Positions 27,267 to 36,248 of a stretch of 64,000 bases of DNA are shown here, in pieces. How positions within the stretch are numbered: position 1 is the first letter of the stretch; each line of letters opens with the position of its first letter. Location of the stretch: NCBI RefSeq assembly GCF_003254575.1, contig NZ_QJUA01000011.1, forward strand, positions 62,001 to 126,000. The letters are read 5' to 3'. The translations under genes and the position numbers were made by a program. Origin of the DNA: Mycobacterium kyogaense (GTDB lineage Bacteria > Actinomycetota > Actinomycetes > Mycobacteriales > Mycobacteriaceae). Under the pieces are notes generated by a model. That model was not told the DNA's origin. It saw only the letters and a list, made by a program, of their open reading frames with translations, and searched no databases.

Positions 27267-28036
27267 CGGGCTACCTGGGGTACCGGGCCGGTGACGACGA
27301 CACCGCGTGGGGCGCCTTCTTCGATCCGCACATGGCGCCGCTGTCCCAGCACGTCGTCGCCGCGCTGCACCACGGACCGCAAGCCGGTGAGTTGCTGCTC
27401 GACTTCGCCTGCGCAGCAGATCTTCTCGACAGCGGATACCACCCGACTGAGGACGGCTACGCACGCGCGGCCGACGGCAGCGTCGCGGTCGCAGTGCGCA
27501 CCGACATGCCGGGAGTGACGCCGGCGATGTGGGAGTGGTGGTTCGGCTGGCACGGCAGCGATGCCCGGCGCTACAAACTGTGGCACCCGCGAGCCCACGT
27601 CTCGGCGCGGTGGGCCGATGGTGGCGGTGACGGCAGCTACGTCGGGCGCACCTCCCTCGTCGAGGAATACCTCGGCTCGGCGTTGACCAAGGCTGCCATC
27701 CGTTTCGTCCCGCCCGCCGAGCTGGGGCTGCCTCCGAGCCGGCTGGGTGACTCCGTGGCGGTGTGCGCACGGCTCGGCTCGGCCGACCTGCCCGTGGACA
27801 TCGGCTGGCTGGTGCACCAGATCCGCCCCGTCGCCGGAGGTGCGGAGATGCGCTCGCGGTTCTGGATGGGCGGCCCGCATGTCCAGTTCCGGCGGCCGAT
27901 CCCATTGCCCGGCAGACTCATTCGTCCGATCGCCGGACTGCAACTACCCGATCCGCGCGACCTGATGGTGCACTGCGCGCAGGAGATGAGCCATCTCGCG
28001 GGATTCCTGCCCGAGCTCCACGCGCGATTCACCTGA
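27263..28036 (+). CDS. PhlG-like DAPG hydrolase family protein
   Basis: This is a 257-residue protein starting at a GTG overlapping the tetR stop. It shows the PhlG/phloretin hydrolase signature in the middle (TPAMWEWWFGWHGSDARRYKLWHPRAHV, about residues 87-114) and a C-terminal HCAQEMSHLAGFLPEL. PhlG cleaves a carbon-carbon bond in acylphloroglucinols using zinc; the His and Glu residues in these segments are the likely ligands. The mycobacterial substrate is unknown. It is in an operon-like arrangement with tetR upstream and SRPBCC genes downstream. Confidence 0.75.
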   Translation: MTGYLGYRAGDDDTAWGAFFDPHMAPLSQHVVAALHHGPQAGELLLDFACAADLLDSGYHPTEDGYARAADGSVAVAVRTDMPGVTPAMWEWWFGWHGSDARRYKLWHPRAHVSARWADGGGDGSYVGRTSLVEEYLGSALTKAAIRFVPPAELGLPPSRLGDSVAVCARLGSADLPVDIGWLVHQIRPVAGGAEMRSRFWMGGPHVQFRRPIPLPGRLIRPIAGLQLPDPRDLMVHCAQEMSHLAGFLPELHARFT

Positions 28037-28059
28037 CGCTGCACGGGTACCCCGCAGCC

Positions 28060-28443
28060 GTGTGGACAGTGAGCAGACGGATTCCCGCGCCCGCCGACAC
28101 GGTGTGGCAACTTCTGACCGATCTCGATGCGTGGCCCTCCTGGGGGCCCACCGTCGCCGGCGCCGAACTCGACCGCGGTGCCTTCGAACTCGGGGCGACC
28201 GGTCGGGTGTGGACCCCTGTCGGCATCCCGCTGCCGTTCACCATCACCGAACTCGACCCGGGCAGGACCTGGGCGTGGCGGGTGGCCGGCGTGCCTGCGA
28301 CCCGCCACGGTGTGGAACCCGCAGCGGGCGGCTGCCGCGCCTGGATGAGTGCGCCCGTCTGGGCGCCCGCCTATTTACCGGTTCTCGCTGTGGGTTTGCG
28401 CCGGATCGGCGACATGGCGATTGATTCTGGCGCAGACGGGTAA
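28060..28443 (+). CDS. SRPBCC family protein
   Basis: This is a 127-residue protein. GTG 28060 is the best start available (no ATG in frame nearby); a second GTG lies nine bases further in. The first strand and helix (VSRRIPAPADTVWQLLTDLDAWPSWGPTV) and the TITELDPGRTWAWRV strand are standard for polyketide cyclase/dehydrase-like proteins. The C-terminal helix is short (LAVGLRRIGDMAI). It follows the PhlG-like gene by 23 bp and is probably co-transcribed. Confidence 0.7.
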   Translation: MWTVSRRIPAPADTVWQLLTDLDAWPSWGPTVAGAELDRGAFELGATGRVWTPVGIPLPFTITELDPGRTWAWRVAGVPATRHGVEPAAGGCRAWMSAPVWAPAYLPVLAVGLRRIGDMAIDSGADG

Positions 28444-28483
28444 CTCTGCGGCGGTCGGATCACCGCTCAGCGAGGAGAACATC

Positions 28484-28768
28484 ATGATCGGAACAATCAT
28501 CGGGGCCATCGTCGTCGGGCTGATCGTCGGCGCACTGGCCCGCCTGGTCATGCCCGGCAAGCAGAACATCGGCGTCATCATGACGATCGTGCTCGGCGCC
28601 CTCGGTTCGTTCCTCGGCTCGTGGGTGACCTACAACCTGGCCGGCTACTCGAACAGCAACGGCGGCTTCGCGATCATCCCGTTCCTCGTCGGCATCATCG
28701 TGGCGATCGTGCTGATCGCGGCCTACCTCGGCATCACCGGCAAGCGCAGCACCGGACCCCGCGTCTAG
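28484..28768 (+). CDS. GlsB/YeaQ/YmgE family (transglycosylase-associated) membrane protein
   Basis: This is a 94-residue protein with GAGGAG upstream of ATG 28484. Three hydrophobic helices (IIGAIVVGLIVGALARLVMPG, IGVIMTIVLGALGSFLGSWV, IIPFLVGIIVAIVLIAAYLGI) and the GxxARLxMPGKQ signature define this small stress-associated membrane family. It ends one base before the next gene starts. Confidence 0.85.
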   Translation: MIGTIIGAIVVGLIVGALARLVMPGKQNIGVIMTIVLGALGSFLGSWVTYNLAGYSNSNGGFAIIPFLVGIIVAIVLIAAYLGITGKRSTGPRV

Positions 28769-29209
28769 ATGGCGGTCAGCGAAACCCGCGAGACCGTCAT
28801 CGAGGCGTCTCCCGCGGAGATCTTGGACGTCCTGTACGACCTGGAGTCGCTCACCGAGTGGTCGTCGGCGCACCAGAAGGTCGAGATCCTCGAACGCGAC
28901 GACGACGGCAGACCCAAGCGGTCCCGCCAAGTGGTCAAGATCGTCGGGATCAATGACGAACAGGTGCTCGACTACTCGGTGCACGACGACGGGGTCAGCT
29001 GGACGCTCGTGAGCTCGCAGCAGCAGCGTGCCCAGGAGGGCCGCTACACGCTGACTCCGGATGGCGATCGCACCCACGTGAGATTCGACCTGACCGTCGA
29101 TCCGACGGTGCCGCTACCTGGCTTCCTGGTCAAAAGAGGCGCCAAGGGTTTGATGGAAACGGCCACCGACGGTCTGCGCAAGAGGGTGGAGTCCCGAAAA
29201 GGCCAATAG
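28769..29209 (+). CDS. SRPBCC family protein
   Basis: This is a 146-residue protein starting at the ATG that follows the previous stop directly. It opens with VSETRETVIEASPAEILDVLYDLESLTEWSSAHQKVEIL and ends with the long helix ending KRGAKGLMETATDGLRKRVES. This mycobacterial type of START-like protein is common and uncharacterised. About 190 bp without a gene follow before the TPP enzyme, and no clear signal was found there. Confidence 0.75.
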   Translation: MAVSETRETVIEASPAEILDVLYDLESLTEWSSAHQKVEILERDDDGRPKRSRQVVKIVGINDEQVLDYSVHDDGVSWTLVSSQQQRAQEGRYTLTPDGDRTHVRFDLTVDPTVPLPGFLVKRGAKGLMETATDGLRKRVESRKGQ

Positions 29210-29399
29210 ATTTTTCTGGCCCGCATCGCCGGCACATCGTGCATCTGGCCGGCCCCCGACGTGGTGTTCAGACGTGATCGACTGCCGTGCGTCGGCATTC
29301 GGTGACACCAGTCGTGGGCTCGGTGAACGAACTGTTGCGGCTGGTGAGCTGCGGCCCTAGCGTGGGGCCACCGCGAACCCCCGGCCAGAAAGATCCGTG

Positions 29400-31001
29400 A
29401 TGGACCGCAACGGTGGCGACGTCGTCGTCGAGACGCTGACCGCGCTCGGCGCCAGCCACGTCTTCGGCATACCTGGGCAGAACGCGCTGGGGCTGTTCGA
29501 CGCTATCTGGCGCAGCGACCTCACGTTCGTCAGCTCCCGCGTGGAGAACAACGCGGCGTTCGCCGCCGACGGGTATGCCCGCGCCACCGGAGAGGTCGGT
29601 GTGCTGTTCCTGTCGACCGGGCCCGGCGCACTGACCGCGCTCGGTGCCCTGCAGGAGGCTCACGCGTCGGGCGTGCCGGTACTCGTGATCGCAAGCCAGG
29701 TGCCACGCGCCTACCTGGGGCTGCGGCGCGGCGCCCTGCACCAGCTCGACGACCAGGCGCGCAGCGCGGTCAACGTCACGAAAAGCACTGCGGTGGCGAT
29801 GAACTCGGGCCAGTTGCCGACGTTGCTCGCCGATGCGTGGTCGTTGGCGCAGTCCGCACCCGCCGGTCCGACATGGGTGGAGATCCCCCAGGACGTCCTC
29901 CTGGAACCGGCTGATGGTCCGCCGGTGACGTCAGTGCACACCGCGGTGACGGCGCGGGCACCCGGCGACGACGTCGTCGCCGCGGCGGTCGCCCGCCTTG
30001 AAGCCGCACGACGGCCGGTGATACTGGCGGGAGGCGGTGTGCGTCGCTCGCCGGGCGGTTCCGAGGCTTTGGTCGCGCTCGCCGAGGCGCTCGATGCGCC
30101 GGTGGTCTCGACCGTCGGCGGCAAAGGCGCCATCCGCTTCGACCACCCCCTCTCGGCGGCCTCCTGGATCGAGGACCGGTACACCACCGATCTGCTGGCC
30201 GGCGCCGACGTCCTGCTCGCTGTGGGGACCGCGCTGGGCGAGGTCACGAGTAACTACCGCACCCTCGAACCCGCCGGCACTGTCATCCACGTCGATGCCG
30301 AAGCGCGCGTACTCGGCGCCAACCACCCTGCGCTGAGCGTCCATGCCGATGCCGCGCAGGCGTTGAGCGCACTCGCGCAGCGGGTCACCCGCCGCGACAG
30401 CGATGACGGCGCGCGGATCGCCGCTGACCTGCGAACAGCGGTCGAAGAGCGGCTGGCCGCCCAGAACCTGGACATCGAGCGCACCCTCATGAGCGATCTG
30501 CGGCGAGCGGTTCCCGCTGCGGCACAGACGTTCTGGGACATGACGATCGCCGGCTACTGGGCGTGGTCGGTCTGGGATCCGCTCGACGGCGAGTTCCACA
30601 GCGCCCAGGGTGCCGGCGGGCTCGGCTTCGCCTTCCCCGCGGCGCTGGCCGCAGCGCTCGGCACGGGGCAGCGCACGCTGGCGGTCACCGGCGACGGCGG
30701 GGCCATGTACTCGATCGCCGAACTGGCCACTGCCCGCCAGCACGACGCGGACGTCACCTGGCTGATCGTCGATGACGGCGGCTACGGAATCCTGCGCGAG
30801 TACATGACCGACGCCTTCGGTCAGGCGACCGCCACCGAGCTCGCCCGCCCCGACTTCGCCGCTCTCGCAGCCAGTTTCGGCGTCCCCGCGCACATCGCAT
30901 CCGTAGCGACGGTCGGTGCCGTCGTCGAGGAGACGTTCGGCACCCGCGGGCCCGCCGTCGTCGTGCTGCCTGCGCACCTCACGATGTTCTCCGCCACCTA
31001 G
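29400..31001 (+). CDS. Thiamine-pyrophosphate-dependent enzyme (acetolactate-synthase/benzoylformate-decarboxylase-like)
   Basis: This is a 533-residue protein starting at ATG 29400 (a GTG lies just before). The N-terminal PYR domain has the catalytic Glu49 (SSRVENNAAFAADGYAR). The central domain has ILAGGGVRRSPGG. The C-terminal PP domain has the TPP motif VTGDGGAMYSIAELATARQ starting near residue 429; the usual Asn of the second half reads Asp-Asp (VDDGGYG). It is not the biosynthetic IlvB: it is shorter and sits beside a symporter gene starting 11 bp later. A 2-oxo-acid substrate brought in by that symporter is a reasonable guess. Confidence 0.75.
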   Translation: MDRNGGDVVVETLTALGASHVFGIPGQNALGLFDAIWRSDLTFVSSRVENNAAFAADGYARATGEVGVLFLSTGPGALTALGALQEAHASGVPVLVIASQVPRAYLGLRRGALHQLDDQARSAVNVTKSTAVAMNSGQLPTLLADAWSLAQSAPAGPTWVEIPQDVLLEPADGPPVTSVHTAVTARAPGDDVVAAAVARLEAARRPVILAGGGVRRSPGGSEALVALAEALDAPVVSTVGGKGAIRFDHPLSAASWIEDRYTTDLLAGADVLLAVGTALGEVTSNYRTLEPAGTVIHVDAEARVLGANHPALSVHADAAQALSALAQRVTRRDSDDGARIAADLRTAVEERLAAQNLDIERTLMSDLRRAVPAAAQTFWDMTIAGYWAWSVWDPLDGEFHSAQGAGGLGFAFPAALAAALGTGQRTLAVTGDGGAMYSIAELATARQHDADVTWLIVDDGGYGILREYMTDAFGQATATELARPDFAALAASFGVPAHIASVATVGAVVEETFGTRGPAVVVLPAHLTMFSAT

Positions 31002-31011
31002 GAAGGTCACC

Positions 31012-32469
31012 ATGGGCAAGCCGCTCGACATCGCGATCATCGTGGTCTACCTGTTGGCCATGCTGGCCTTCGGGTTCTGGGGGAGAACCAGAACCAAGGA
31101 TTCAGCAGACTTCCTGGTCGCCGGCCGGCGGCTGGGCCCGGTCCTCTACACCGGCACGATGGCCGCCGTGGTGCTCGGCGGTGCGTCGACGGTCGGCGGC
31201 GTCGGGCTGGGCTACAAGTGGGGCCTGTCGGGCATGTGGCTGGTGGTGGCGATCGCGATCGGACTGCTCGCGCTGAGCCTGTTCTTTGCCGGCCGTATCC
31301 AGCGGCTGCGGGTCTACACCGTGGCCCAGATGCTGTCGCTGCGTTACGGCATGGACGCCACATCGGCATCGGGCATCGTCATGGCGGCCTACACGCTGAT
31401 GCTGTCGGTGACCTCGACGATCGCGTACGCCACCGTGTTCAACGTGCTGTTCGGCACCGACCGCACCGTGTCGGTGATCATCGGCGGTGCGGTGGTGATG
31501 CTGTATTCGGCCATCGGAGGCATGTGGTCGATCACGCTCACCGACATGGTGCAGTTCATCCTCAAGACCATCGGCATCTTCGCGCTGATGCTGCCTTTCA
31601 CCCTAAACAAGGCGGGCGGCTTCGCCGGTATCCGCGAACGTGCCGGTGACGCGGTGTTCGACCTCGGCGCCATCGGATTGCCCACGATCATCACGTTTTT
31701 CGTCGTCTACAGCTTCGGCATGCTGATCGGTCAGGACATCTGGCAACGGGTGTTCACCGCGCGCTCACCGCAGGTCGCCAAGTGGGGTGGCACGGCCGCG
31801 GCGCTGTACTGCGTCTGCTACGGCATCGCCGGCGCGATCATCGGCATGGCGGCGGCGACGTTCCTGCCCGAGGTCGAGGTCCGCGACGACGTGTACGCGC
31901 AGATCGCGGAAACCATTCTGCCCGTGGGCATCAGCGGCCTGGTGCTGGCCGCGGCGGTCGCGGCCATGATGTCGACCGCATCGGGTGCGTTGATCGCCAC
32001 CGCGACGGTCACCCGTACCGACGTGAAGCCGTTGCTGCAGAGGATGTTCGGCCGTACGCCCGACTCCGAGCGGGAGGTCGACGACGTGCATTCCGACCGG
32101 CGCTACGTGGTGGTGCTCGGCATCGTGGTCATCGTCATCGCCGCGCTACTCAACGATGTGGTCGCCGCGCTGACGATCGCCTACGACATCCTCGTCGGCG
32201 GGCTGCTGGTCGCGATCCTCGGCGGCTTCCTGTGGAAGCGCGCCACCGGCGCGGGAGCGTTGTGGTCGATGGCGGTGGGCACCGTGGTCACTCTCGCCAC
32301 CATGGCCATCGTCGGCGATGTACTGGCCAACGAGCCGATCTACTACGGCCTGGCATCGAGCCTGGTCGTCTACGTGGTCGTGAGCCTGGCGACGTCGCGC
32401 ACCGACACCGCGGTGCTGGCCGAGTGGGACGACCGGCTGGCGGGCCGCGAGCGCAGCGACGTTCGGTAA
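31012..32469 (+). CDS. Sodium:solute symporter (SSS family)
   Basis: This is a 485-residue membrane protein; ATG 31012 has GGAAGG eight bases upstream. At least twelve hydrophobic segments are visible. The sodium-symporter signature is SADFLVAGRRLGPVLYTGTMAAVVLGGASTVGG near the N-terminus, with further pieces GLSGMWLVVAIAIGLLALSLFFAGR and SFGMLIGQDIWQRVF. It imports an organic solute with Na+. It is paired with the TPP enzyme immediately upstream, suggesting an uptake and breakdown unit for a carboxylate; the solute cannot be read from sequence. Confidence 0.85.
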   Translation: MGKPLDIAIIVVYLLAMLAFGFWGRTRTKDSADFLVAGRRLGPVLYTGTMAAVVLGGASTVGGVGLGYKWGLSGMWLVVAIAIGLLALSLFFAGRIQRLRVYTVAQMLSLRYGMDATSASGIVMAAYTLMLSVTSTIAYATVFNVLFGTDRTVSVIIGGAVVMLYSAIGGMWSITLTDMVQFILKTIGIFALMLPFTLNKAGGFAGIRERAGDAVFDLGAIGLPTIITFFVVYSFGMLIGQDIWQRVFTARSPQVAKWGGTAAALYCVCYGIAGAIIGMAAATFLPEVEVRDDVYAQIAETILPVGISGLVLAAAVAAMMSTASGALIATATVTRTDVKPLLQRMFGRTPDSEREVDDVHSDRRYVVVLGIVVIVIAALLNDVVAALTIAYDILVGGLLVAILGGFLWKRATGAGALWSMAVGTVVTLATMAIVGDVLANEPIYYGLASSLVVYVVVSLATSRTDTAVLAEWDDRLAGRERSDVR

Positions 32470-32493
32470 CCATTTCTGTGCAAGTTTGCGAAA

Positions 32494-32513
32494 GCGCATG
32501 CGCAAGCGCTTGC
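32494..32513. promoter_or_regulatory. LacI-type operator upstream of the sugar ABC operon
   Basis: GCAAGCGCTTGC (32502-32513) is a perfect 12-bp palindrome of the LacI/GalR type with a central CG. It overlaps a second palindrome, GCGCATGCGC (32494-32503). The site lies 65 bp before the substrate-binding gene, whose operon ends in a LacI repressor gene. Confidence 0.7.
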
Positions 32514-32577
32514 CTCCTGCTTAGGCTCCTGCCCAACCGCGGCGCGTCGGGCGTCGCCCGGGGACAAAGGAGTCCAC

Positions 32578-33585
32578 ATGGTCGGGAAACCCAGTCGGTC
32601 CGTCATCGGTTCGGTTGTGCTGGCGGGAGCGCTCGTCCTGGGCATGACCGGCTGTAGCGGCGGCTCCGGCTCGGACAGCGTCAAGGTAGGGCTGATCACC
32701 AAGACCGACTCCAACCCCTACTTCGTCAAGGTCCGCGAGGCCGCCCAGGCGCAGGCCGACAAGGACGGCGCCCAGTTGATCGCGCTCGCCGGTGCCTTCG
32801 ACGGGGACAACGAGGGCCAGGTCACCGCGATCGAGAACATGGTCGGCCAGGGCGTGAAGGGCATTCTCATCACACCCAACTCGTCGACCGGCGTGCTCGA
32901 CGCGATCAAGAGGGCACGCGACGCGGGCGTCATCGTCATCGCGCTCGACACCGCGACCGATCCTGAAGACGCCGTCGACGCCACCTACGCCACCGACAAC
33001 AAGGCCGCCGGCGTCAGCCAGGGCAAGTGGGTCAAGGCGGCCATCGGCAACGCCGCCCCGCAGGTGGTGATGCTCGACGGCACCCCCGGCGGCACCGTCG
33101 ACACGTTCCGCCACGACGGCTTCCTCGAGGGCTTCGGCATCACCAACGGCTCGCCGGAGATCGTCGGCCAGGAGAGCACCAACGGCGATCAGACCAAGGC
33201 GCAGACCGCGATGGAGAACATCCTGCAGCGCGCGCCGCGCATCAACGCGCTCTACACGATCAACGAACCCGCGGCCGCCGGCGCCTATCAGGCCATCCAG
33301 TCCGCGGGTCGCGCCAACCAGATCACGATCGGCTCGATCGACGGCAGCTGCACCGGCGTCGCGGACGTGAAGGCCGGCAAGATCGGCGCCACCGTCATGC
33401 AGTTCCCGGCGAAGATGGCCGAACTAGGCGTACAGGCCGTCGTCAAGTACGCCAAGGACGGCACCAAGCCCACCGGTTTCAACGACACCGGCTCGCAGCT
33501 CATCACCGACAAGCCCATGCCCGGCATCGAGTCCAAGGACACCGCCTGGGGTGAGCAGAACTGCTGGGGCACTGCCGGATCATGA
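32578..33585 (+). CDS. Sugar ABC transporter substrate-binding lipoprotein
   Basis: This is a 335-residue protein with AAAGGAG upstream of ATG 32578. The lipoprotein signal peptide has lipobox GMTGC (Cys26). The mature protein is a type I periplasmic sugar-binding fold (VKVGLITKTDSNPYFVKVREAAQAQA, VKGILITPNSSTGVLDAI, IVIALDTATDP) close to ribose/fructose binding proteins such as FrcB. It is the first gene of a six-gene operon in which every gene overlaps the next. The sugar is probably a ketose or pentose, but this is inference from the family and the kinases. Confidence 0.85.
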   Translation: MVGKPSRSVIGSVVLAGALVLGMTGCSGGSGSDSVKVGLITKTDSNPYFVKVREAAQAQADKDGAQLIALAGAFDGDNEGQVTAIENMVGQGVKGILITPNSSTGVLDAIKRARDAGVIVIALDTATDPEDAVDATYATDNKAAGVSQGKWVKAAIGNAAPQVVMLDGTPGGTVDTFRHDGFLEGFGITNGSPEIVGQESTNGDQTKAQTAMENILQRAPRINALYTINEPAAAGAYQAIQSAGRANQITIGSIDGSCTGVADVKAGKIGATVMQFPAKMAELGVQAVVKYAKDGTKPTGFNDTGSQLITDKPMPGIESKDTAWGEQNCWGTAGS

Positions 33586-34577
33586 CGGGCGGCGTTGCAC
33601 CACAGACGAAACCGCCGCTGTCGAGCCGGTTGACGGCATCGAACCTGTTGCGCGAGCCGCTGCTGGGTCCCCTGGTCGCGCTGGTGTTGGCGATCGTCGT
33701 CTTCAGCGTCATCTCGGACTCGTTCCTCGAGCCGCAGAACGTCTCGCTGATCCTGCAGCAGTCGGTGGTCGTCGGCATCCTGGCGGTCGGGCAGACGCTG
33801 ATCATCCTCACCTCCGGAATCGACCTGTCGATCGGCGCGGTGGCGGTGTTCGGCACCATCGTGATGGCCCAGAGTGCCGGCGCGAACGGACCGGTCGTCG
33901 CGCTGGGCTCCACGCTGCTGGTGTGCGTGGTGTTCGGCGCGCTCAACGGTGGGCTGGTGACCGCGCTGCGGTTGCCGCCGTTCATCGTCACCCTCGGCAC
34001 GTTCACCGCGATCCAGGCCGCGACGCGGCTGCTCGCCGGTTCGGAGACCTACCGGGTGACGCCGGGCCCGCTGACGTTCCTGGGTACGTCGTTCCGCATC
34101 GGCAGCTTTTCGACGACGTACGGCGTCGTCGCGATGCTGCTGGTCTATCTGGTGACGTGGTACGCGTTGTCCCAAACCGCCTGGGGCAAGCACGTCTACG
34201 CCGTCGGCGGTAACCCGCAGGCGTCCGATCTGTCGGGCATCAAATCCGGCCGGGTGCTGCTGTCGGTGTACATCACCACCGGGGTGATCGCCGCGATCGC
34301 GGCGTGGGCGGCGCTGGGCCGCATCCCGAATGCCGATCCGAACGCCTACCAGAACGCCAACCTCGAGACCATCACCGCGGTGGTCATCGGCGGCACCAGC
34401 CTGTTCGGTGGCCGTGGTGGTGTGGTCGGCACGCTCGTCGGCACGCTGATCGTCGGCGTGCTGCGCAACGGTCTCACCCAGGCCGGGGTCGACAACCTCT
34501 ACCAGAACATCGCCACCGGGGTCCTGGTGATAGTCGCGGTGGCCGTGGATCAGTTCACCCGCAGGAGGTCACGATGA
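33582..34577 (+). CDS. Sugar ABC transporter permease (RbsC/FrcC-like)
   Basis: This is a 331-residue membrane protein, ATGA-coupled to the binding protein gene. About ten hydrophobic helices are visible. The BPD_transp_2 signature appears in QTLIILTSGIDLSIGAVAVFG and in VIGGTSLFGGRGGVVGTLVGTLIVGVLRNG. It forms the channel homodimer of the importer. It overlaps the ATPase gene by four bases. Confidence 0.9.
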   Translation: MTGGVAPQTKPPLSSRLTASNLLREPLLGPLVALVLAIVVFSVISDSFLEPQNVSLILQQSVVVGILAVGQTLIILTSGIDLSIGAVAVFGTIVMAQSAGANGPVVALGSTLLVCVVFGALNGGLVTALRLPPFIVTLGTFTAIQAATRLLAGSETYRVTPGPLTFLGTSFRIGSFSTTYGVVAMLLVYLVTWYALSQTAWGKHVYAVGGNPQASDLSGIKSGRVLLSVYITTGVIAAIAAWAALGRIPNADPNAYQNANLETITAVVIGGTSLFGGRGGVVGTLVGTLIVGVLRNGLTQAGVDNLYQNIATGVLVIVAVAVDQFTRRRSR

Positions 34578-35362
34578 CGACCGGGAAAAGCCCTGTTCTG
34601 GAAGCGCGCGGCCTGGTCAAGAAGTACGGCAACGTCACCGCGATCAACGGCGCCGACTTCGAGCTGCGCGCCGGCGAGGTGCTCGCGGTCATCGGCGACA
34701 ACGGCGCAGGCAAGAGCAGCTTGATCAAAGCCCTTGCCGGGGCGGTGATTCCGGACTCGGGCCAGATCCTGATGAACGGCCAGCCGGTGTCGTTCAAGAA
34801 CACCCGCGACGCCCGCGCCGCCGGGATCGAGACGGTGTACCAGGATCTCGCCGTGGTACCCGCCCTCGACATCGCCTCCAACCTGTATCTCGGTCGCGAG
34901 GTCCGGCGAAAGGGAATCGCGGGCAGCGTGTTCCGTCGTCTCGACATGCCGCGGATGCGCCAGGACGCCTCGAAGCACCTGGCCGATTTGAAGATCGGGA
35001 TCAAGGCGGTCAGCCAGGCCGTCGAGACACTGTCGGGCGGTCAGCGCCAAGGTGTCGCGGTGGCACGGGCCGCAGCGTTCGGTCGCGGGGTGATCATCAT
35101 GGACGAACCGACCGCCGCACTCGGCGTCCGCGAGTCCGGCCAGGTGATCGACCTGATCAAATCCATTCGCGACCGCGGCATTCCGGTGGTGCTCATCAGC
35201 CACGACATGCCGCACGTCTTCGAAGTGGCCGACCGCATCCACATCCACCGGCTGGGGCAGCGCGCCGGGGTCGTCGACCCGAAGAGCAGGTCGATGTCCG
35301 AAGTGGTGGCCCTGATGACCGGCGCGGAGGAGCCGACCGATGAGGAACGCGCCGGCCTCTGA
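34574..35362 (+). CDS. Sugar ABC transporter ATP-binding protein
   Basis: This is a 262-residue single-ATPase protein (half the length of RbsA, like FrcA). Walker A is VIGDNGAGKSSLIKALAG, signature ETLSGGQRQGVAVARAA, Walker B VIIMDEPTAALG, and H-loop VVLISHDMPHVFEVADR. ATG 34574 overlaps the permease stop, with AGGAGG upstream. It powers the importer. It overlaps the PfkB gene by 23 bp. Confidence 0.9.
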   Translation: MTTGKSPVLEARGLVKKYGNVTAINGADFELRAGEVLAVIGDNGAGKSSLIKALAGAVIPDSGQILMNGQPVSFKNTRDARAAGIETVYQDLAVVPALDIASNLYLGREVRRKGIAGSVFRRLDMPRMRQDASKHLADLKIGIKAVSQAVETLSGGQRQGVAVARAAAFGRGVIIMDEPTAALGVRESGQVIDLIKSIRDRGIPVVLISHDMPHVFEVADRIHIHRLGQRAGVVDPKSRSMSEVVALMTGAEEPTDEERAGL

Positions 35363-36248
35363 GCCGCGGGGGATCTTCGTCGGGTTGGCGACCCTGGACG
35401 TGATCCACCGCATCGACGAACCGCCGCGGGCGAACCAGAAGATCACCGCCGCAGCCCAATTCGTGGCCGCCGGCGGTCCGGCTGCCAACGCGGCGGTCAC
35501 GTTCGCGGCGCTCGGCGGGCAGGCGGTGCTCGTCACCGCCCTCGGCACGGACCCGGTCGCTGACCTCGTGCGCAGCGATCTGACGGCCCACGGAGTCGAG
35601 GTGATCGACGCCGCAGCGGGGGTGCCGCGACCGGTCCCGGTGTCAAGCGTGTCGGTGGTGGATGCGACCGGGGACCGGTCCGTGGTCTCGCTCGACGCGG
35701 TGGCCTCCGAGGTGCCGGCACCGCCGGCACTCGACAGCCTGATCGCCGGTGCCGACGTCGTCCTCGTCGACGGGCACCACCCCGTGATCGGTCTCGCCGC
35801 GGCGCGTTCCGCGACCCGGCAGCACGTGCCGTGCGTCGTCGACGCCGGGCGCTGGAAACCGGTGATGGCCGACCTGATCCCGAACGCGCCGGACATGGTG
35901 TGCTCCGGCGACTTTCGCACTCCCGGCACCGACAGTGCCGAGGCGACCGCCGCCGCGCTGCTCGCCGACGGGGTATCCACCGTCGTCATCACCGACGGCG
36001 GGGCACCGGTCCGGTGGTGGTCGGGCGGCGAGGCCGGCAGCGTCGAGGTGCCCACCGTGGACGTTCGCGACACCCTGGGCGCCGGGGATGCGTTCCACGG
36101 CGCATACTGCTACTTCGGCGCGGCCGGCGTTGTCCGCCTGGCTGAGCGCGTGGAGGCGGCGGCGCGAGTGGCCGCGCTGCGGTGCTCGGTGATCGGACCA
36201 CGGGCCTGGCTGGCCCAACTCTCCCACGACCGAAGGCGGCACCGGTGA
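35340..36248 (+). CDS. PfkB family carbohydrate kinase
   Basis: This is a 302-residue ribokinase-fold protein. It has the N-terminal FVAAGGPAANAAVTFAALGGQ motif and the C-terminal active-site signature VDVRDTLGAGDAFHGAYCYF with the catalytic Asp. It probably phosphorylates the sugar brought in by the ABC importer. ATG 35340 lies inside the ATPase gene; the end overlaps the next gene by four bases (GTGA). Confidence 0.85.
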   Translation: MRNAPASEPRGIFVGLATLDVIHRIDEPPRANQKITAAAQFVAAGGPAANAAVTFAALGGQAVLVTALGTDPVADLVRSDLTAHGVEVIDAAAGVPRPVPVSSVSVVDATGDRSVVSLDAVASEVPAPPALDSLIAGADVVLVDGHHPVIGLAAARSATRQHVPCVVDAGRWKPVMADLIPNAPDMVCSGDFRTPGTDSAEATAAALLADGVSTVVITDGGAPVRWWSGGEAGSVEVPTVDVRDTLGAGDAFHGAYCYFGAAGVVRLAERVEAAARVAALRCSVIGPRAWLAQLSHDRRRHR

